Source: CAZOVB01 sp964583095
GTDB lineage: Bacteria; Planctomycetota; Phycisphaerae; SM23-33
Direction of reading: 5' to 3'
Assembly (NCBI GenBank): GCA_964583095.1
Contig: CAZOVB010000016.1
Span: 1-64,000 of the forward strand
Length of the DNA stretch: 64,000 nt
Shown here: positions 8,945 to 18,204 of the stretch, piece after piece
Position numbering within the stretch: the stretch's first letter is position 1
How the letters are laid out: each line of letters starts with the position of its first letter
The notes under the pieces: model-generated
Databases searched by the model: none
Seen by the model: only the letters and a program-made list of their open reading frames with translations
What the model was told of the DNA's origin: nothing
Made by a program: the position numbers and the translations under genes

Positions 8945-9766
8945 ATGGCTGAAATGGAATGGCATGGCGTGGAGGACGGCACCCGGAACCGATGGATCCG
9001 GACGACCCTGATCCTCGCTGTGGCAATCGCCATGCTGGCCACCGCGGTGGTGTTCTTCTGGGGAAGACAACGAAAGCAGGACAGCCGCGAACAGTTTCGC
9101 CAAAGTGTCCTGCGGGGGGAGATCGACGCGGTTCTCGAGCAGCTTTCCGGACCGCTGCGCAGCCGGGTGGATCGGCCCGTTCTGGCGGCCTGGCTGGAAC
9201 ACGTAGGCCAGATTCGCCAAAGCCGCAATGGACAACCCCCCGCCCTCGAAATCGAACTCGGGCCCGATGGCGTGCGTAGCTTCCGCCTCGCCTCACCGCA
9301 ACAGCAGTGGACGCCCCACCCGATAGATCAAGGCATCTATCAGGAACGAGCCGAGGAAGTTATCAGCGATCTGCTCTACGGCCGCGATTCCCGCGTGCGC
9401 CTGAGAATGTGGCATCGCTCGCCACTGGCCCAGAACCCGCAGAATCTGGCGGATCTTTGTGACCAACTTGGAGGGGCGGTACGAAACGGAGGCCCAGAAA
9501 CCCTTCAGAGCCGGACCGGCCTGAAGGGCTCTACCCGGTTCCTCCAGTTGATTCAGCCCATCACCGACCGGTCCGGACGGATGCTGAACCTGGTAATCGA
9601 ATATCACTTTCTCGGGTGGCAGGGCGTCCTCTACGACTGCTTCCTGGAACCGGCCCCGGGGGTTCCGGGAGGAACCGCCACGTCTTCGTCAGCGGCAGTG
9701 AAGCTTGGCCGCGAGCCGCCAATGGGGTATACTCCGGAGGTAATTTCAAAGTTCCGGGAACCTTGA
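8945..9766 (+). CDS. Single-pass membrane-anchored protein of unknown function
   Basis: A 273-residue protein starting 18 bases after the kinase stop, with GAGGAAC ahead of its ATG, so the two are probably co-transcribed. One transmembrane helix (about residues 21-42) is followed by basic residues. The remaining 230 residues are predicted to be outside the membrane core, with a helical first part (about 45-95) and a mixed second part. I recognise no catalytic motif and no confident family. Its position between a histidine kinase and a secreted protein makes a sensory or accessory role for the kinase possible, but that is context only. Confidence 0.75.
   Translation: MAEMEWHGVEDGTRNRWIRTTLILAVAIAMLATAVVFFWGRQRKQDSREQFRQSVLRGEIDAVLEQLSGPLRSRVDRPVLAAWLEHVGQIRQSRNGQPPALEIELGPDGVRSFRLASPQQQWTPHPIDQGIYQERAEEVISDLLYGRDSRVRLRMWHRSPLAQNPQNLADLCDQLGGAVRNGGPETLQSRTGLKGSTRFLQLIQPITDRSGRMLNLVIEYHFLGWQGVLYDCFLEPAPGVPGGTATSSSAAVKLGREPPMGYTPEVISKFREP
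9705..9733 (+). promoter_or_regulatory. Predicted sigma-70-type promoter inside the end of the preceding gene
   Basis: TTGGCC (9705-9710) and TATACT (9728-9733) are separated by exactly 17 bases. This would drive the secreted prenyltransferase-repeat gene independently of the kinase. Transcription would start near 9740, about 100 bases before its ATG. Prediction by consensus only. Confidence 0.4.
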
Positions 9767-9840
9767 GGCCCTTTCAGACGACCCAAACAGTGCCGCGTGA
9801 TATCCGCTATGGCCCCGGGAATAGGATAGTGGGAGCTTCC

Positions 9841-10965
9841 ATGTACCATTGCGCAACAACCCATCGTGTTCTGCTGACCGCCCTGACTGGACTGTCCGTC
9901 GTCCTGGCCACCTCGGCCCCCCTGGCGGGCGAGGCGCCCTCCAAACACTTGCCCAAGCATGTGACGCCGAAAATCGTCAAGAGCATCAGCCTGGGCCACA
10001 AATACCTTGCTGCATCCCAACGGGGCGACGGCAGCTGGCTCACCAACGGCGGTCGGGGCACGTATCCCACGGTCATGACCAGCCTGGCTGGTATCTCCCT
10101 GATGGCCGGTGGGTCGACCCCGAAATCCGGTCCCTACTCCCGGGAAGTTCGAAAGGCCATGCTGTATCTGATCAACGTGGCCGAAGCTTCCGACACCGGA
10201 CTCATCTCCCAGTCCGGCAGCCGAACGATGTACGGCCACGGATTCAGCACACTGTTCCTGGCCGCTTGTTACGGCACGGAACTGGACCGGGATCAGGAAA
10301 AACGCCTCAAGAAGGTCCTGGACCGGGCGGTGAAAGTCATTGCCTCGGCCCAGAGCGTCAAGCAGGCCAACAGAAGCCCCGGCGGGGGATGGTACTACGG
10401 CCCGGGCGATACCAACCGTGATGAAGGTTCCGTTACCGTCACGCAGCTCCAGGCCCTTCGAGCCTGTCGGAACGTGGGAATCGAGGTCGACAAGAAGATT
10501 CTCACCAAGGCTGTCGAATACCTCAAATTCTGTCAGCAGAACGACGGAGGCATCTGCTACTCGGCCACCAGCCGAGGATCGAGCCGTCCGGCGATCTCAG
10601 CGGCCGCCATCGCCTGCTTCTACTCGGCGGGAATCTTCGACCGAAACGCCGGCCATAAAGACAGCCCCGAAGCCCGGATGGTCGACAAGCTCCTTGCGTA
10701 CGTCAAGAAGCACGTCAAACCCACCCCCGGTGGGGGCTACGGGGGCTACTACTTCTACACGCAGATGTATATGTCCCAGGTGATGTACATTCAAGCCGGC
10801 GACGACTGGGAGAATTACTACAAGGCCAGCTCGAAATACCTCACCGACCAGCAGGCCCCTGACGGCTCGTGGAACGGCGACAGCATCGGCAATACCTACG
10901 GAACCGCCATCGCTACGCTGATCCTGCAACTGCCCTACGGCTACGTCCCCTTCTGTCAGAGATAA
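9841..10965 (+). CDS. Secreted prenyltransferase/squalene-oxidase-repeat protein
   Basis: A 374-residue exported protein. The ATG at 9841 is chosen because it opens a proper signal peptide (MYHCATTHRV, hydrophobic core, then LAGEAPS) and follows GTGGGAG. The body is built of alpha/alpha-toroid repeats of the prenyltransferase type, shown by recurring Q-x-x-D/N-G-S-W and GGG-Y units: YLAASQRGDGSW, QSVKQANRSPGGGWYYG, FCQQNDGGICYS and LTDQQAPDGSWNG. The catalytic DxDD of squalene cyclases and the zinc ligands of protein prenyltransferases are not evident, so an enzymatic role is doubtful. Similar secreted proteins are common in Planctomycetota, with no established function that I can name. It follows the membrane protein by 74 bases. 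Confidence 0.85.
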   Translation: MYHCATTHRVLLTALTGLSVVLATSAPLAGEAPSKHLPKHVTPKIVKSISLGHKYLAASQRGDGSWLTNGGRGTYPTVMTSLAGISLMAGGSTPKSGPYSREVRKAMLYLINVAEASDTGLISQSGSRTMYGHGFSTLFLAACYGTELDRDQEKRLKKVLDRAVKVIASAQSVKQANRSPGGGWYYGPGDTNRDEGSVTVTQLQALRACRNVGIEVDKKILTKAVEYLKFCQQNDGGICYSATSRGSSRPAISAAAIACFYSAGIFDRNAGHKDSPEARMVDKLLAYVKKHVKPTPGGGYGGYYFYTQMYMSQVMYIQAGDDWENYYKASSKYLTDQQAPDGSWNGDSIGNTYGTAIATLILQLPYGYVPFCQR

Positions 10966-10984
10966 ATCGGCTTCTGCCGGGGCC

Positions 10985-13141
10985 TTACCGCGTCAGAACC
11001 CAGCACCGGTGTATGCGCTTGTTGCGGAAGTCCTCGGGAACCGTCTGCCGGCTGATCTCGCGCACCTCCGTTGCCTGAAATGCCGACGGGTCGAACTTCA
11101 GCTTGCGGTAATTGCTGGAGAAGTAGATCTGTCCGCCCGGAGCCATCAGGGCCAGGACGGCATTGAGCAGCTCCGCGTGATCCCGCTGGATGTCCCAGAC
11201 TTCCTCTGTCCGCTTTGAGTTGGAGAACGTCGGTGGGTCCACCACGGCCAGGTCGTAATACTCCCCGGGCGGATGCTCGTCCACAAACTCGACCACGTCC
11301 TGACGCACCATTGAATGCTCGGGGCCCGTGAAGCCGTTTCGTCTCATGTTCCTCTCGGCCCAGTCCATGTAGGTATTGGACCAGTCCACCGTCGTTGTGC
11401 TGCGTGCTCCCCCGTCGGCAGCGTAGAGAGTAAAAGCCCCCGTGTAAGCAAAGAGATTCAGGAATCGCTTTGCCTTCGCTGCATCACGGATCATCTGGCG
11501 TGTCAGTCGGTGGTCCAGGAACAGCCCGGTATCCAGGTAGTCGCGGAGGTTGACTTCGAAGGTCAGGCCCCCTTCCTGGATGAGTTGCCGCTGTTTGCTC
11601 TGGTCCTGCTGCTGGTATTGCCAATCGCCCGACTGGGGCCTGCGCGTCTTGAGATGCACGTTCTGCTTGGGGATTCCGAGAGTGGCAGAGGCCGTTTCCA
11701 CGATCAGCTCCAGCCAGTCGGCATGTTCGGCCGGGGTCCGATCGTGGGGCCTTTCGTACTCGCTGATGTGCAGGAAATCTTCGTAGCGTTCCACGCAGAG
11801 CGGGACCTCGGGAATGTCCCGGTCATAGAGGCGATAGCAGGTGATTCCTTTGCCGGGCCAACGACGCAGATGCCGGGCCATCTTCCCAAGGCGATTGGCG
11901 AAGATGCGCGCCTGGTCGCGGGCTTTTTCACCAATCCCTCCAAAGGCAGGAGCAGCTGATTGCCCATCCGACTCCCGCTGGGTCCCCTCCGGCTCCTGCC
12001 CGGGCTTGGGCCCGTGGAACTGGTAGTATGTGCATTCGATCCGTCCGTTGTAGAGCTTTCGCCTGCGATCGGCCCGGCGGCCTATGACCTTCTCGAAACC
12101 CGCCCATGCGGTCAGGATGAAAAACGACCACGTCTTGAGATGGCGGAAGACATCGGGCATCTGCTCGTAGAGCTTGCGAAGCTGGGCCTTGTCACCGATT
12201 CGCTCGCCATAAGGAGGGTTGGAGATCAGGCAGCCATACTCCCGCCGGCTGGAGAGGTCCCGATAGTCCATCTGCTGGAAATGGATATCTTCGGCCACCC
12301 CGGCCTGCTGGGCGCACTTTCGTGCGATGTCCAGGGATTGCGGATCGGTATCGGTAGCCAGGATGCGCTCTTCCAATGGGGGCTTTATGAGGTCTTGCGC
12401 TTCCTGCCGGGCTTCTTGCCAGAGTTTCGACTCGATGCAGGGCCAATGAACCGCGGCAAAGTCTCGCTTGAGCCCGGGGGCGATGTCCCGCCCCGCCATC
12501 GCTGCCTCGATGGCGATGGTACCGGTGCCGCAGAACGGGTCCCACATCGGCCTGCCAGGCCGCCAGAACGAGAGCCCCACCAACGCAGCGGCCAGGGTCT
12601 CCTTCAGCGGCGCGGGGCCCCCGAAGGTGTGATATCCTCGCTTGTTGAGTCCCGCCCCTGTCGTATCCAGTGTCACGTAGGCCGTATTCTTGATCAGCGA
12701 GATTTCAACGGTGTAGCCGGGGCCTGTCTCGGGCAGTTCAAAGACCCCGTGGCCCTTGAGCAGGCTTTCCACGATGGCCTTCTTGACCGCCCGCTGGCAG
12801 GCGGGGACCGAGGAAAGCTGCGAATCCACGCTTCGACCCCGCACAGGAAAAGCCCCGTCGGGCGGGATCCATGCCGCCCAGTCCATTGCCCGGACCGTCT
12901 CGAAGAGCGTCTCGAAGTCCCAGCAGTCAAAGCGAGCCAGTTCGATCAGCACCCGATCGGCAGAGCGCAGAAAGATGTTGGATCTGGCTATGGCCGAGAA
13001 GTCCCCACTGAAGGACACCCACCCGCTGGAGCGCATGCCGCGGGCATCGGTATAGCCAAGCTCTTGCAGTTGGTAGGAAACGACGGCTTCGAGTCCAAAC
13101 GCAGATGTCGCAATCAAGTTCAACAGGGCAGGAGACTCCAA
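10985..13141 (-). CDS. rlmKL: Bifunctional 23S rRNA methyltransferase RlmKL
   Basis: A 718-residue fusion of the two enzymes that make m2G2445 (RlmL) and m7G2069 (RlmK) in 23S rRNA. The N-terminal THUMP domain is followed by the RlmL Rossmann domain with WDPFCGTGTIAIEA and the catalytic NPPYGERIG. The RlmK half contains DYLDTGLFLDHR, LNLFAYTGAF and the motif DPPTFSNSK. Length and order match the Escherichia coli enzyme. The listed start is a TTG without an obvious ribosome site; other TTG codons lie 6 codons later, so the first residues are uncertain. It lies downstream of an aldo/keto reductase gene on the same strand, 137 bases away, and converges on the prenyltransferase-repeat gene. Confidence 0.93.
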   Translation of the reverse strand: MESPALLNLIATSAFGLEAVVSYQLQELGYTDARGMRSSGWVSFSGDFSAIARSNIFLRSADRVLIELARFDCWDFETLFETVRAMDWAAWIPPDGAFPVRGRSVDSQLSSVPACQRAVKKAIVESLLKGHGVFELPETGPGYTVEISLIKNTAYVTLDTTGAGLNKRGYHTFGGPAPLKETLAAALVGLSFWRPGRPMWDPFCGTGTIAIEAAMAGRDIAPGLKRDFAAVHWPCIESKLWQEARQEAQDLIKPPLEERILATDTDPQSLDIARKCAQQAGVAEDIHFQQMDYRDLSSRREYGCLISNPPYGERIGDKAQLRKLYEQMPDVFRHLKTWSFFILTAWAGFEKVIGRRADRRRKLYNGRIECTYYQFHGPKPGQEPEGTQRESDGQSAAPAFGGIGEKARDQARIFANRLGKMARHLRRWPGKGITCYRLYDRDIPEVPLCVERYEDFLHISEYERPHDRTPAEHADWLELIVETASATLGIPKQNVHLKTRRPQSGDWQYQQQDQSKQRQLIQEGGLTFEVNLRDYLDTGLFLDHRLTRQMIRDAAKAKRFLNLFAYTGAFTLYAADGGARSTTTVDWSNTYMDWAERNMRRNGFTGPEHSMVRQDVVEFVDEHPPGEYYDLAVVDPPTFSNSKRTEEVWDIQRDHAELLNAVLALMAPGGQIYFSSNYRKLKFDPSAFQATEVREISRQTVPEDFRNKRIHRCWVLTR

Positions 13142-13278
13142 CCATTAGGGGCGCAAAGCGTCATCCTACCACGAAACCCCCACCGCGACAAACGCCCATT
13201 ACCGACAGAGCCGATCAACGGGGGGCAGGATTACGTAAGAAGAAACCTGCCCGGGCCGGGCACCAGCCGCCCTGTCGG

Positions 13279-14196
13279 TCAGAGTTCGTCGGGAGATTCT
13301 TCGCGAAGCGAACGGTAGATGCGCTTCTCGATCTCTTCGTAGAGTTCCTGGGGCAGCGGGCCTTTTTCGATGGCCTCTACGTTGTCGCCCAGGTGCTCCT
13401 GGTTGATCGTGCCCACGATGACCGTATCGCAATGGGAATGGGTTATCGTGTAGCGCAGGATCAAGTCACCACTGTCGAATTCCTCGCCGGTGAGCTCCTC
13501 CAGGCGGGCGGCACGGTACAGATCCACGAACTCCCGTTTCGGCTCGGCCGTGTCGGGTCCTCCCTTGGCGATGCCTCCGCGGATAATCACGCCTGCCCCG
13601 GCCTGGCCTGCCTTGGTGACCGCTTCCTTGTGCTCGGGCTGAAGGCAGGAATAGGGAATCTGGAACGTGTCGAAAACGTCCCATTCAATGAATTCCATGA
13701 TGTCGGGCAACGTGCTCGAATGCCCGATAAACCGCGTCAAGCCCTGCTCCTTGATTTCCTGGAGCGTCTTGACGCAGTCGTACTTCTTGACATCTTCCAT
13801 CTTGGCCCCATGGAGCTGAAGGACGTCCACGTGGTCCGTCTGGAGGCGTTTGAGCGAGCCCTCGATATTGCGAAGAATGTTGTCGCGAGACCAGTCGTGA
13901 GGTTGCGTGACGACCTTGTCGCCGACTTTTCGCGGGTTGCAACCGCACTTGGTGGCCAGGTAGAACTCATCCCTCCGCGAAGAGACGTGGCGACCGATCC
14001 GCTCCTCGCTCAGCCCGTAGTCCACCGAGGTATCTATGAAGTTGATACCGGCATCGAGCACGGCATTGAGCAGCGCAGCGACATCGTCTTCGGCCAGTTC
14101 CCGGCCGTTCCAGGTTTCGGCTCCGCGCAATTCCATTGCGCCGTATCCAAGCAGGCTGACTTCCAGCCCGGTTTTTCCAAGAATGCGTTTTTCCAT
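13279..14196 (-). CDS. Aldo/keto reductase
   Basis: A 305-residue NADPH-dependent oxidoreductase with a TIM-barrel fold. The expected catalytic tetrad is present as Asp55, Tyr60, Lys83 and His129. The opening MEKRILGKTGLEVSLLGYGA and GINFIDTSVDYG are typical. It lacks the very C-terminal ferredoxin-like extension found in some bacterial relatives. The ATG is preceded by CAGGAG. It is transcribed away from a second, distinct aldo/keto reductase whose start is 135 bases away, so the two share a control region. The substrate cannot be deduced. Confidence 0.9.
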   Translation of the reverse strand: MEKRILGKTGLEVSLLGYGAMELRGAETWNGRELAEDDVAALLNAVLDAGINFIDTSVDYGLSEERIGRHVSSRRDEFYLATKCGCNPRKVGDKVVTQPHDWSRDNILRNIEGSLKRLQTDHVDVLQLHGAKMEDVKKYDCVKTLQEIKEQGLTRFIGHSSTLPDIMEFIEWDVFDTFQIPYSCLQPEHKEAVTKAGQAGAGVIIRGGIAKGGPDTAEPKREFVDLYRAARLEELTGEEFDSGDLILRYTITHSHCDTVIVGTINQEHLGDNVEAIEKGPLPQELYEEIEKRIYRSLREESPDEL

Positions 14197-14331
14197 CGAA
14201 ATTACTCCTGTTCTACCCTCCAGGGAATCATAGAGCCCCGGCCGGGCCGAATCGAGACTTGCTCAAGGTTCTACAATATCTTAAGAGCATTTAGAGCCCG
14301 TTGTGAACCCGAAATCAAAGGAGAGAATTTC

Positions 14332-15339
14332 ATGAAGAAGCGACCTCTTGGCCAGAGCGGTATTGAAGCAACCCCGGTAGCCTACGGCGCCTGGGCAATC
14401 GGCGGATGGATGTGGGGCGGACAGGATGAACAGCAGGCCATTCGCTCCATCCACGCTGCCATCGATGCGGGAATCAATTTCATCGATACCGCACCGATCT
14501 ATGGATTCGGTGCCAGCGAGGAACTTCTGGGTCGCGCTCTTGCCGGCAAACGCGATCAGGTGGTTCTGGCCAGCAAGTGCGGGATGGTCTGGGACACCGA
14601 CAAGGGAGATTTCTTCTTCCACAGCGATGAAGACAAGTGGCGAAAGGACGGCGGGAAGTACAAGGTCATGAAGTACCTCGGGCCCGAGTCGATCCGTCAG
14701 GAAATCGAAGCCAGCCTCAAGCGGCTCCAGACCGACACGATCGACCTCTACCAGACGCACTGGCAGGAATCCACTACGCCGATCGAAGAGACCATGGGTT
14801 GCCTGATGGAGCTCAAACAGGAAGGCAAGATCCGGGCCATCGGCGTCTCCAACGCCACGCCCCAGCAGATGGACCAATACCGCAAGGTGGGCCCGATCGA
14901 CAGCGACCAGGAGAAATACTCCATGCTCGATCGGGAGATGGAAGAGGCGAACCTGCCCTACGTCGAGAAGAACGACATCGCGTTTCTCGCCTACTCCCCC
15001 ATCGCCCAGGGACTGCTTACCGGCAAGATGGACGAGAACTACACCTTCGACGACAGCGATCTGCGCAAAGGCAACAAACGCTTCGGCGTGGAGAACCGCA
15101 AGAAGGTCCAGGCGATGCTCTCGGACTTCCAGCCGGTCGCGGACAAGCACGATATCTCGCTGACGCAGCTGGTCGTGGCCTGGACGATCGCTCAGCCCGG
15201 CTGCAGTCACGCACTCGTCGGCGCCCGCAACGAGAAACAGGCCCGCGAAAACGCCGCCGCCGGAAACGTGGAACTCTCCCAGGAAGACCTCCAGACGATC
15301 AACGACGCACTGGACAAACACGGCAAGGGCATCGTCTGA
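14332..15339 (+). CDS. Aldo/keto reductase (general stress protein 69 / YajO-like group)
   Basis: A 335-residue aldo/keto reductase. The ATG at 14332 has an excellent AAAGGAG site and gives the standard family N-terminus MKKRPLGQSGIEATPVAYGA. The catalytic tetrad is Asp52, Tyr57, Lys82 and His143. The NADPH-binding end contains ALVGARNEKQARENAAA. An insert at about residues 85-115, rich in Asp, Lys and aromatic residues, is longer than in the neighbouring reductase. A TACAAT box (14272-14277) upstream could be its -10 element, giving a leader of about 50 bases. Identity between the two neighbouring reductases looks modest, so they are not a recent duplication. Confidence 0.92.
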   Translation: MKKRPLGQSGIEATPVAYGAWAIGGWMWGGQDEQQAIRSIHAAIDAGINFIDTAPIYGFGASEELLGRALAGKRDQVVLASKCGMVWDTDKGDFFFHSDEDKWRKDGGKYKVMKYLGPESIRQEIEASLKRLQTDTIDLYQTHWQESTTPIEETMGCLMELKQEGKIRAIGVSNATPQQMDQYRKVGPIDSDQEKYSMLDREMEEANLPYVEKNDIAFLAYSPIAQGLLTGKMDENYTFDDSDLRKGNKRFGVENRKKVQAMLSDFQPVADKHDISLTQLVVAWTIAQPGCSHALVGARNEKQARENAAAGNVELSQEDLQTINDALDKHGKGIV

Positions 15340-15366
15340 TTAACGACCGGTTCGCCTCCCGCACGC

Positions 15367-18027
15367 TCAGGGGCTCTTGCCGGTAATGGCCGAGTAAAGC
15401 TCCCCGGGCGTCCGGGCGGCGAGCACCTTGGCCCGTCCCGCATCATCGAGGCGCGAAATCATCGCCGCCGCAAACTGGAGATACGGGTCGGATCCATGGG
15501 GCGGGGTTACAGCCAGGATGAAAACCTGCGAGGCCTTGCCGTCCACGGCGCCGAAGTCGATCCCCTCCTCGCGAACGCCCACCGCGCAGAGAAGGTTCTC
15601 CACCGCATCCGACCGGCCATGAGGAATGGCAATCCCGTCGGCCATACCTGTGGACATCTGCTCTTCTCGGTCCAGGACCGCCTTGCGGACGGCGGGCAGA
15701 TCGCGCACCTTACCTGCCTCGAAGAGGATCCCCAGCAGTTCGTCTATCACATCCTGCTTGGTCTCTGCCTGGAGCCTCGGCTCGAGCACAGCCAGGCTGA
15801 GATAATCCTCCAACGCGAAACGGTGCAATGCCGGGCCCGCAGCCGCTGGGGCGCCCTGAGCCGTCAGGGCTGCGTAGATCTCCTGGGAAGATTCGCACGC
15901 CAGAACCCGGTTGCGCCCCGCCTCGTCGAGTACCTGGCTGACGGCGGACATGAATTCCACGTGCGGAGCCGGCTTGGACTCGGGTGAAAGGGTCAAGATG
16001 AAGATCCGCGAATCCTCTCCATCCATGGAATCGAAGTTCACGCCTTCCTTTTTCAGCCCGACCGCAGCCACCAGGCGATCCACCGTGTCACTTTTACCGT
16101 GCGGAATGGCCAGGCCATACTGCAGACCGGTCGACATGCTGTTCTCCCGCTGCCAGATGGCCCGGGAAGCCTGCTCCAGATCGCGCAGCATCGTCTTGCG
16201 GTAGAGAAGCTCCAGCAACTCGTCGATGATCTCGGCCTTGGACTCCCCGGCCAGTTCGGGGACGATCAGCTCCGGTTTCAGGTGCGTTCGCAGGGTCGCG
16301 GCCGCTCCGGCCCGTGCCACCGGCTGTTGGATCGGTGCAGCAACGGCCTGGGCTTCCACGGGGCTTCTGAGCCCGCGAACCGTGCGCTCCAGGTCGGCGG
16401 TGGCTTCATGCACCGCCGTCTGCACCAGCGGCACGTAGGCCTCTGCGCAGTCAAAGGCCAGGTGCGTCCCGCTTCGATGGAAGTCGATGACGGCCTTGTC
16501 CTTTCGCAACTGGTACATCCGCCGCTGGTGGCTGACCGTATGGACGAAGAAGCCCTCGTCATCGAAAACCTTCGTCAGGCGCCCGATCATGAACTCGGTC
16601 ATCTCGACCGAGGGGAATTCAAAGAGCGACTTTCTCCTGTTTGCGGCCGAGACGCTGACCATCTTCCGCGTGCCGGACTGGTCGCTGCGATAGAGCAACG
16701 CCAGAGCGGCCGGGGCGACCACGCTGTTGACAAGGACCATCATCACCACCGCGGCGAACAGTTGCTGGTTGAGCACTCCGGCCCCCAGCCCGATTCCGGC
16801 GATGATCAATGCGACTTCGCATCGCGGAGCCATGCCGAAACCAACGCGCGCCGCGCCGCGGAGGTTGAAATTCACCCCCAGGGCGGGCAAGCCGCAGCCC
16901 AGGAGCTTCGAAGCCAGGGCCGCTGCCGCGTATACGCCCCCAAAGGCCAGAATTGCCGGCGAGGCCAACTGGCCGATGTCGATCCGCATGCCCATCACAC
17001 AGAAGAAGACCGGGATAAAGAACTCGTAGAGCGGGGAGAGTTTCTCCTGGACCATGTGGCTGATGTCGCTTCGCGAGAGGCTCAGGCCCATCACGTAGGC
17101 ACCGATGATCATCGCCAGCCCGGCTTCCTCGAAGAGACCTGCAAGGATCAAAGCCATCCCCAGGGCCATGACCGCCACGGTGGTCCGCCTCCCGAAGAGC
17201 TTGAGAAGGACACTGATCTGGCGAGAGGCCAGCAGCCCCAGGACCGTCGCCACCAGCCAGACACCGACCGCCTTGGCGGCGATAACACCGATGTGCAGCC
17301 AGTCGATTTGGCCGCCGTTTCCGCTGGCGGTGACGAAGCCCAGCACAATGGCCAGCAGGATGATGCCCACCACGTCGTCGATGACCGCAGCCGAGAGGAT
17401 CGTCACGCCCTCGGGGGAATCCAGTTTGCGGCGCTCGGAGAGAATCCGGGCCGTTATGCCCACCGAGGTGGCTGATAGAATGATGCCCAGAAACAGGCTC
17501 TCGGGGGACATCGGCGAAAAGGACGTGCCCAGCAGCCAGGTGGCAAAGACCACCGCGCAGCCCATGCCCAGCAGCAGCGAGACGATGACCCCGCCGGCCC
17601 CGACGAAGAAACCCGCCACCGAGTACCGCAGCAGCATACCGATATCGGTCTCCAGGCCCGTCAGGAACAGCAGGACCACCGCCCCCACCGCCGTGATGCC
17701 GTTAAGCTCGGGGGAAATCGCCATCGAACCGTGGATCGGAAAGAGCCCTTCGGAAAAGCCGGGCATGTGAATGGCCCCGAGCAGGTACGGGCCGATCAGA
17801 ATCCCCGCCGTCAACTCCCCCAGGGCTCCGGGCAGCCGCATCCGCTCAAAAAGAACATTGCCCACCCGGGCTGCAAACAGGATTACCCCAAGCTGGATAG
17901 CCAGGAGCATCATCCGGTGGGGCATTTCCATCGCGTTGCTTTTGCCTGGCTCGCTGCACCAGGCCGGGGCCGACCAGGCCAACAGCACCATCATCGGGAT
18001 CAGCCAGCGCATAGGGCTTCTTCGCAT
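15367..18027 (-). CDS. CPA2-type cation/proton antiporter fused to two PTS EIIA domains
   Basis: An 886-residue fusion. The ATG at 18027 is chosen for its GAAAGG site and for the signal-like N-terminus ending near CSEPG. Residues about 37-448 form a Na+/H+ exchanger with 12 or so membrane helices and the ion-binding Asp-Asp pair at 217-218 (SAAVIDDVVG), as in electrogenic CPA2 carriers. A soluble linker (about 465-580) follows. Two fructose/mannitol-type EIIA domains come next: about 584-720 with active-site His643 (AIPHGKS) and about 738-882 with His803 (AIPHGRS). Both keep the phospho-acceptor histidine, so both could be phosphorylated by HPr or a PtsN-type cascade. Regulation of ion exchange by phosphorylation is inference. 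No EIIB or EIIC gene is nearby. Confidence 0.92.
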   Translation of the reverse strand: MRRSPMRWLIPMMVLLAWSAPAWCSEPGKSNAMEMPHRMMLLAIQLGVILFAARVGNVLFERMRLPGALGELTAGILIGPYLLGAIHMPGFSEGLFPIHGSMAISPELNGITAVGAVVLLFLTGLETDIGMLLRYSVAGFFVGAGGVIVSLLLGMGCAVVFATWLLGTSFSPMSPESLFLGIILSATSVGITARILSERRKLDSPEGVTILSAAVIDDVVGIILLAIVLGFVTASGNGGQIDWLHIGVIAAKAVGVWLVATVLGLLASRQISVLLKLFGRRTTVAVMALGMALILAGLFEEAGLAMIIGAYVMGLSLSRSDISHMVQEKLSPLYEFFIPVFFCVMGMRIDIGQLASPAILAFGGVYAAAALASKLLGCGLPALGVNFNLRGAARVGFGMAPRCEVALIIAGIGLGAGVLNQQLFAAVVMMVLVNSVVAPAALALLYRSDQSGTRKMVSVSAANRRKSLFEFPSVEMTEFMIGRLTKVFDDEGFFVHTVSHQRRMYQLRKDKAVIDFHRSGTHLAFDCAEAYVPLVQTAVHEATADLERTVRGLRSPVEAQAVAAPIQQPVARAGAAATLRTHLKPELIVPELAGESKAEIIDELLELLYRKTMLRDLEQASRAIWQRENSMSTGLQYGLAIPHGKSDTVDRLVAAVGLKKEGVNFDSMDGEDSRIFILTLSPESKPAPHVEFMSAVSQVLDEAGRNRVLACESSQEIYAALTAQGAPAAAGPALHRFALEDYLSLAVLEPRLQAETKQDVIDELLGILFEAGKVRDLPAVRKAVLDREEQMSTGMADGIAIPHGRSDAVENLLCAVGVREEGIDFGAVDGKASQVFILAVTPPHGSDPYLQFAAAMISRLDDAGRAKVLAARTPGELYSAITGKSP

Positions 18028-18204
18028 CCGTCTTGCCTTTCTTGAAGACTGTCGCAAGGGTCTCTTCCGGTCTGTCCGGCATGGCCGATCGGGTCTGACC
18101 GGTGAAGGGCTCCGGGAGGAGACAAACGAAATTTCCAATCTAGCCAAGCTCGACGAGACTGTCGAGATGCAAAATCCCAAAGCAGCAGAATCCGGCGATT
18201 CGGA

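Noticed and set aside
6341..9235. A 2.9-kb open frame on the minus strand across the exported-protein and kinase genes
   Set aside because: It runs antisense to the well-supported kinase and membrane-protein genes, has no start signal and its protein has the Arg/Gly/Pro bias of antisense GC-rich DNA. Only its middle section is meaningful, as the frameshifted part of the exported protein.
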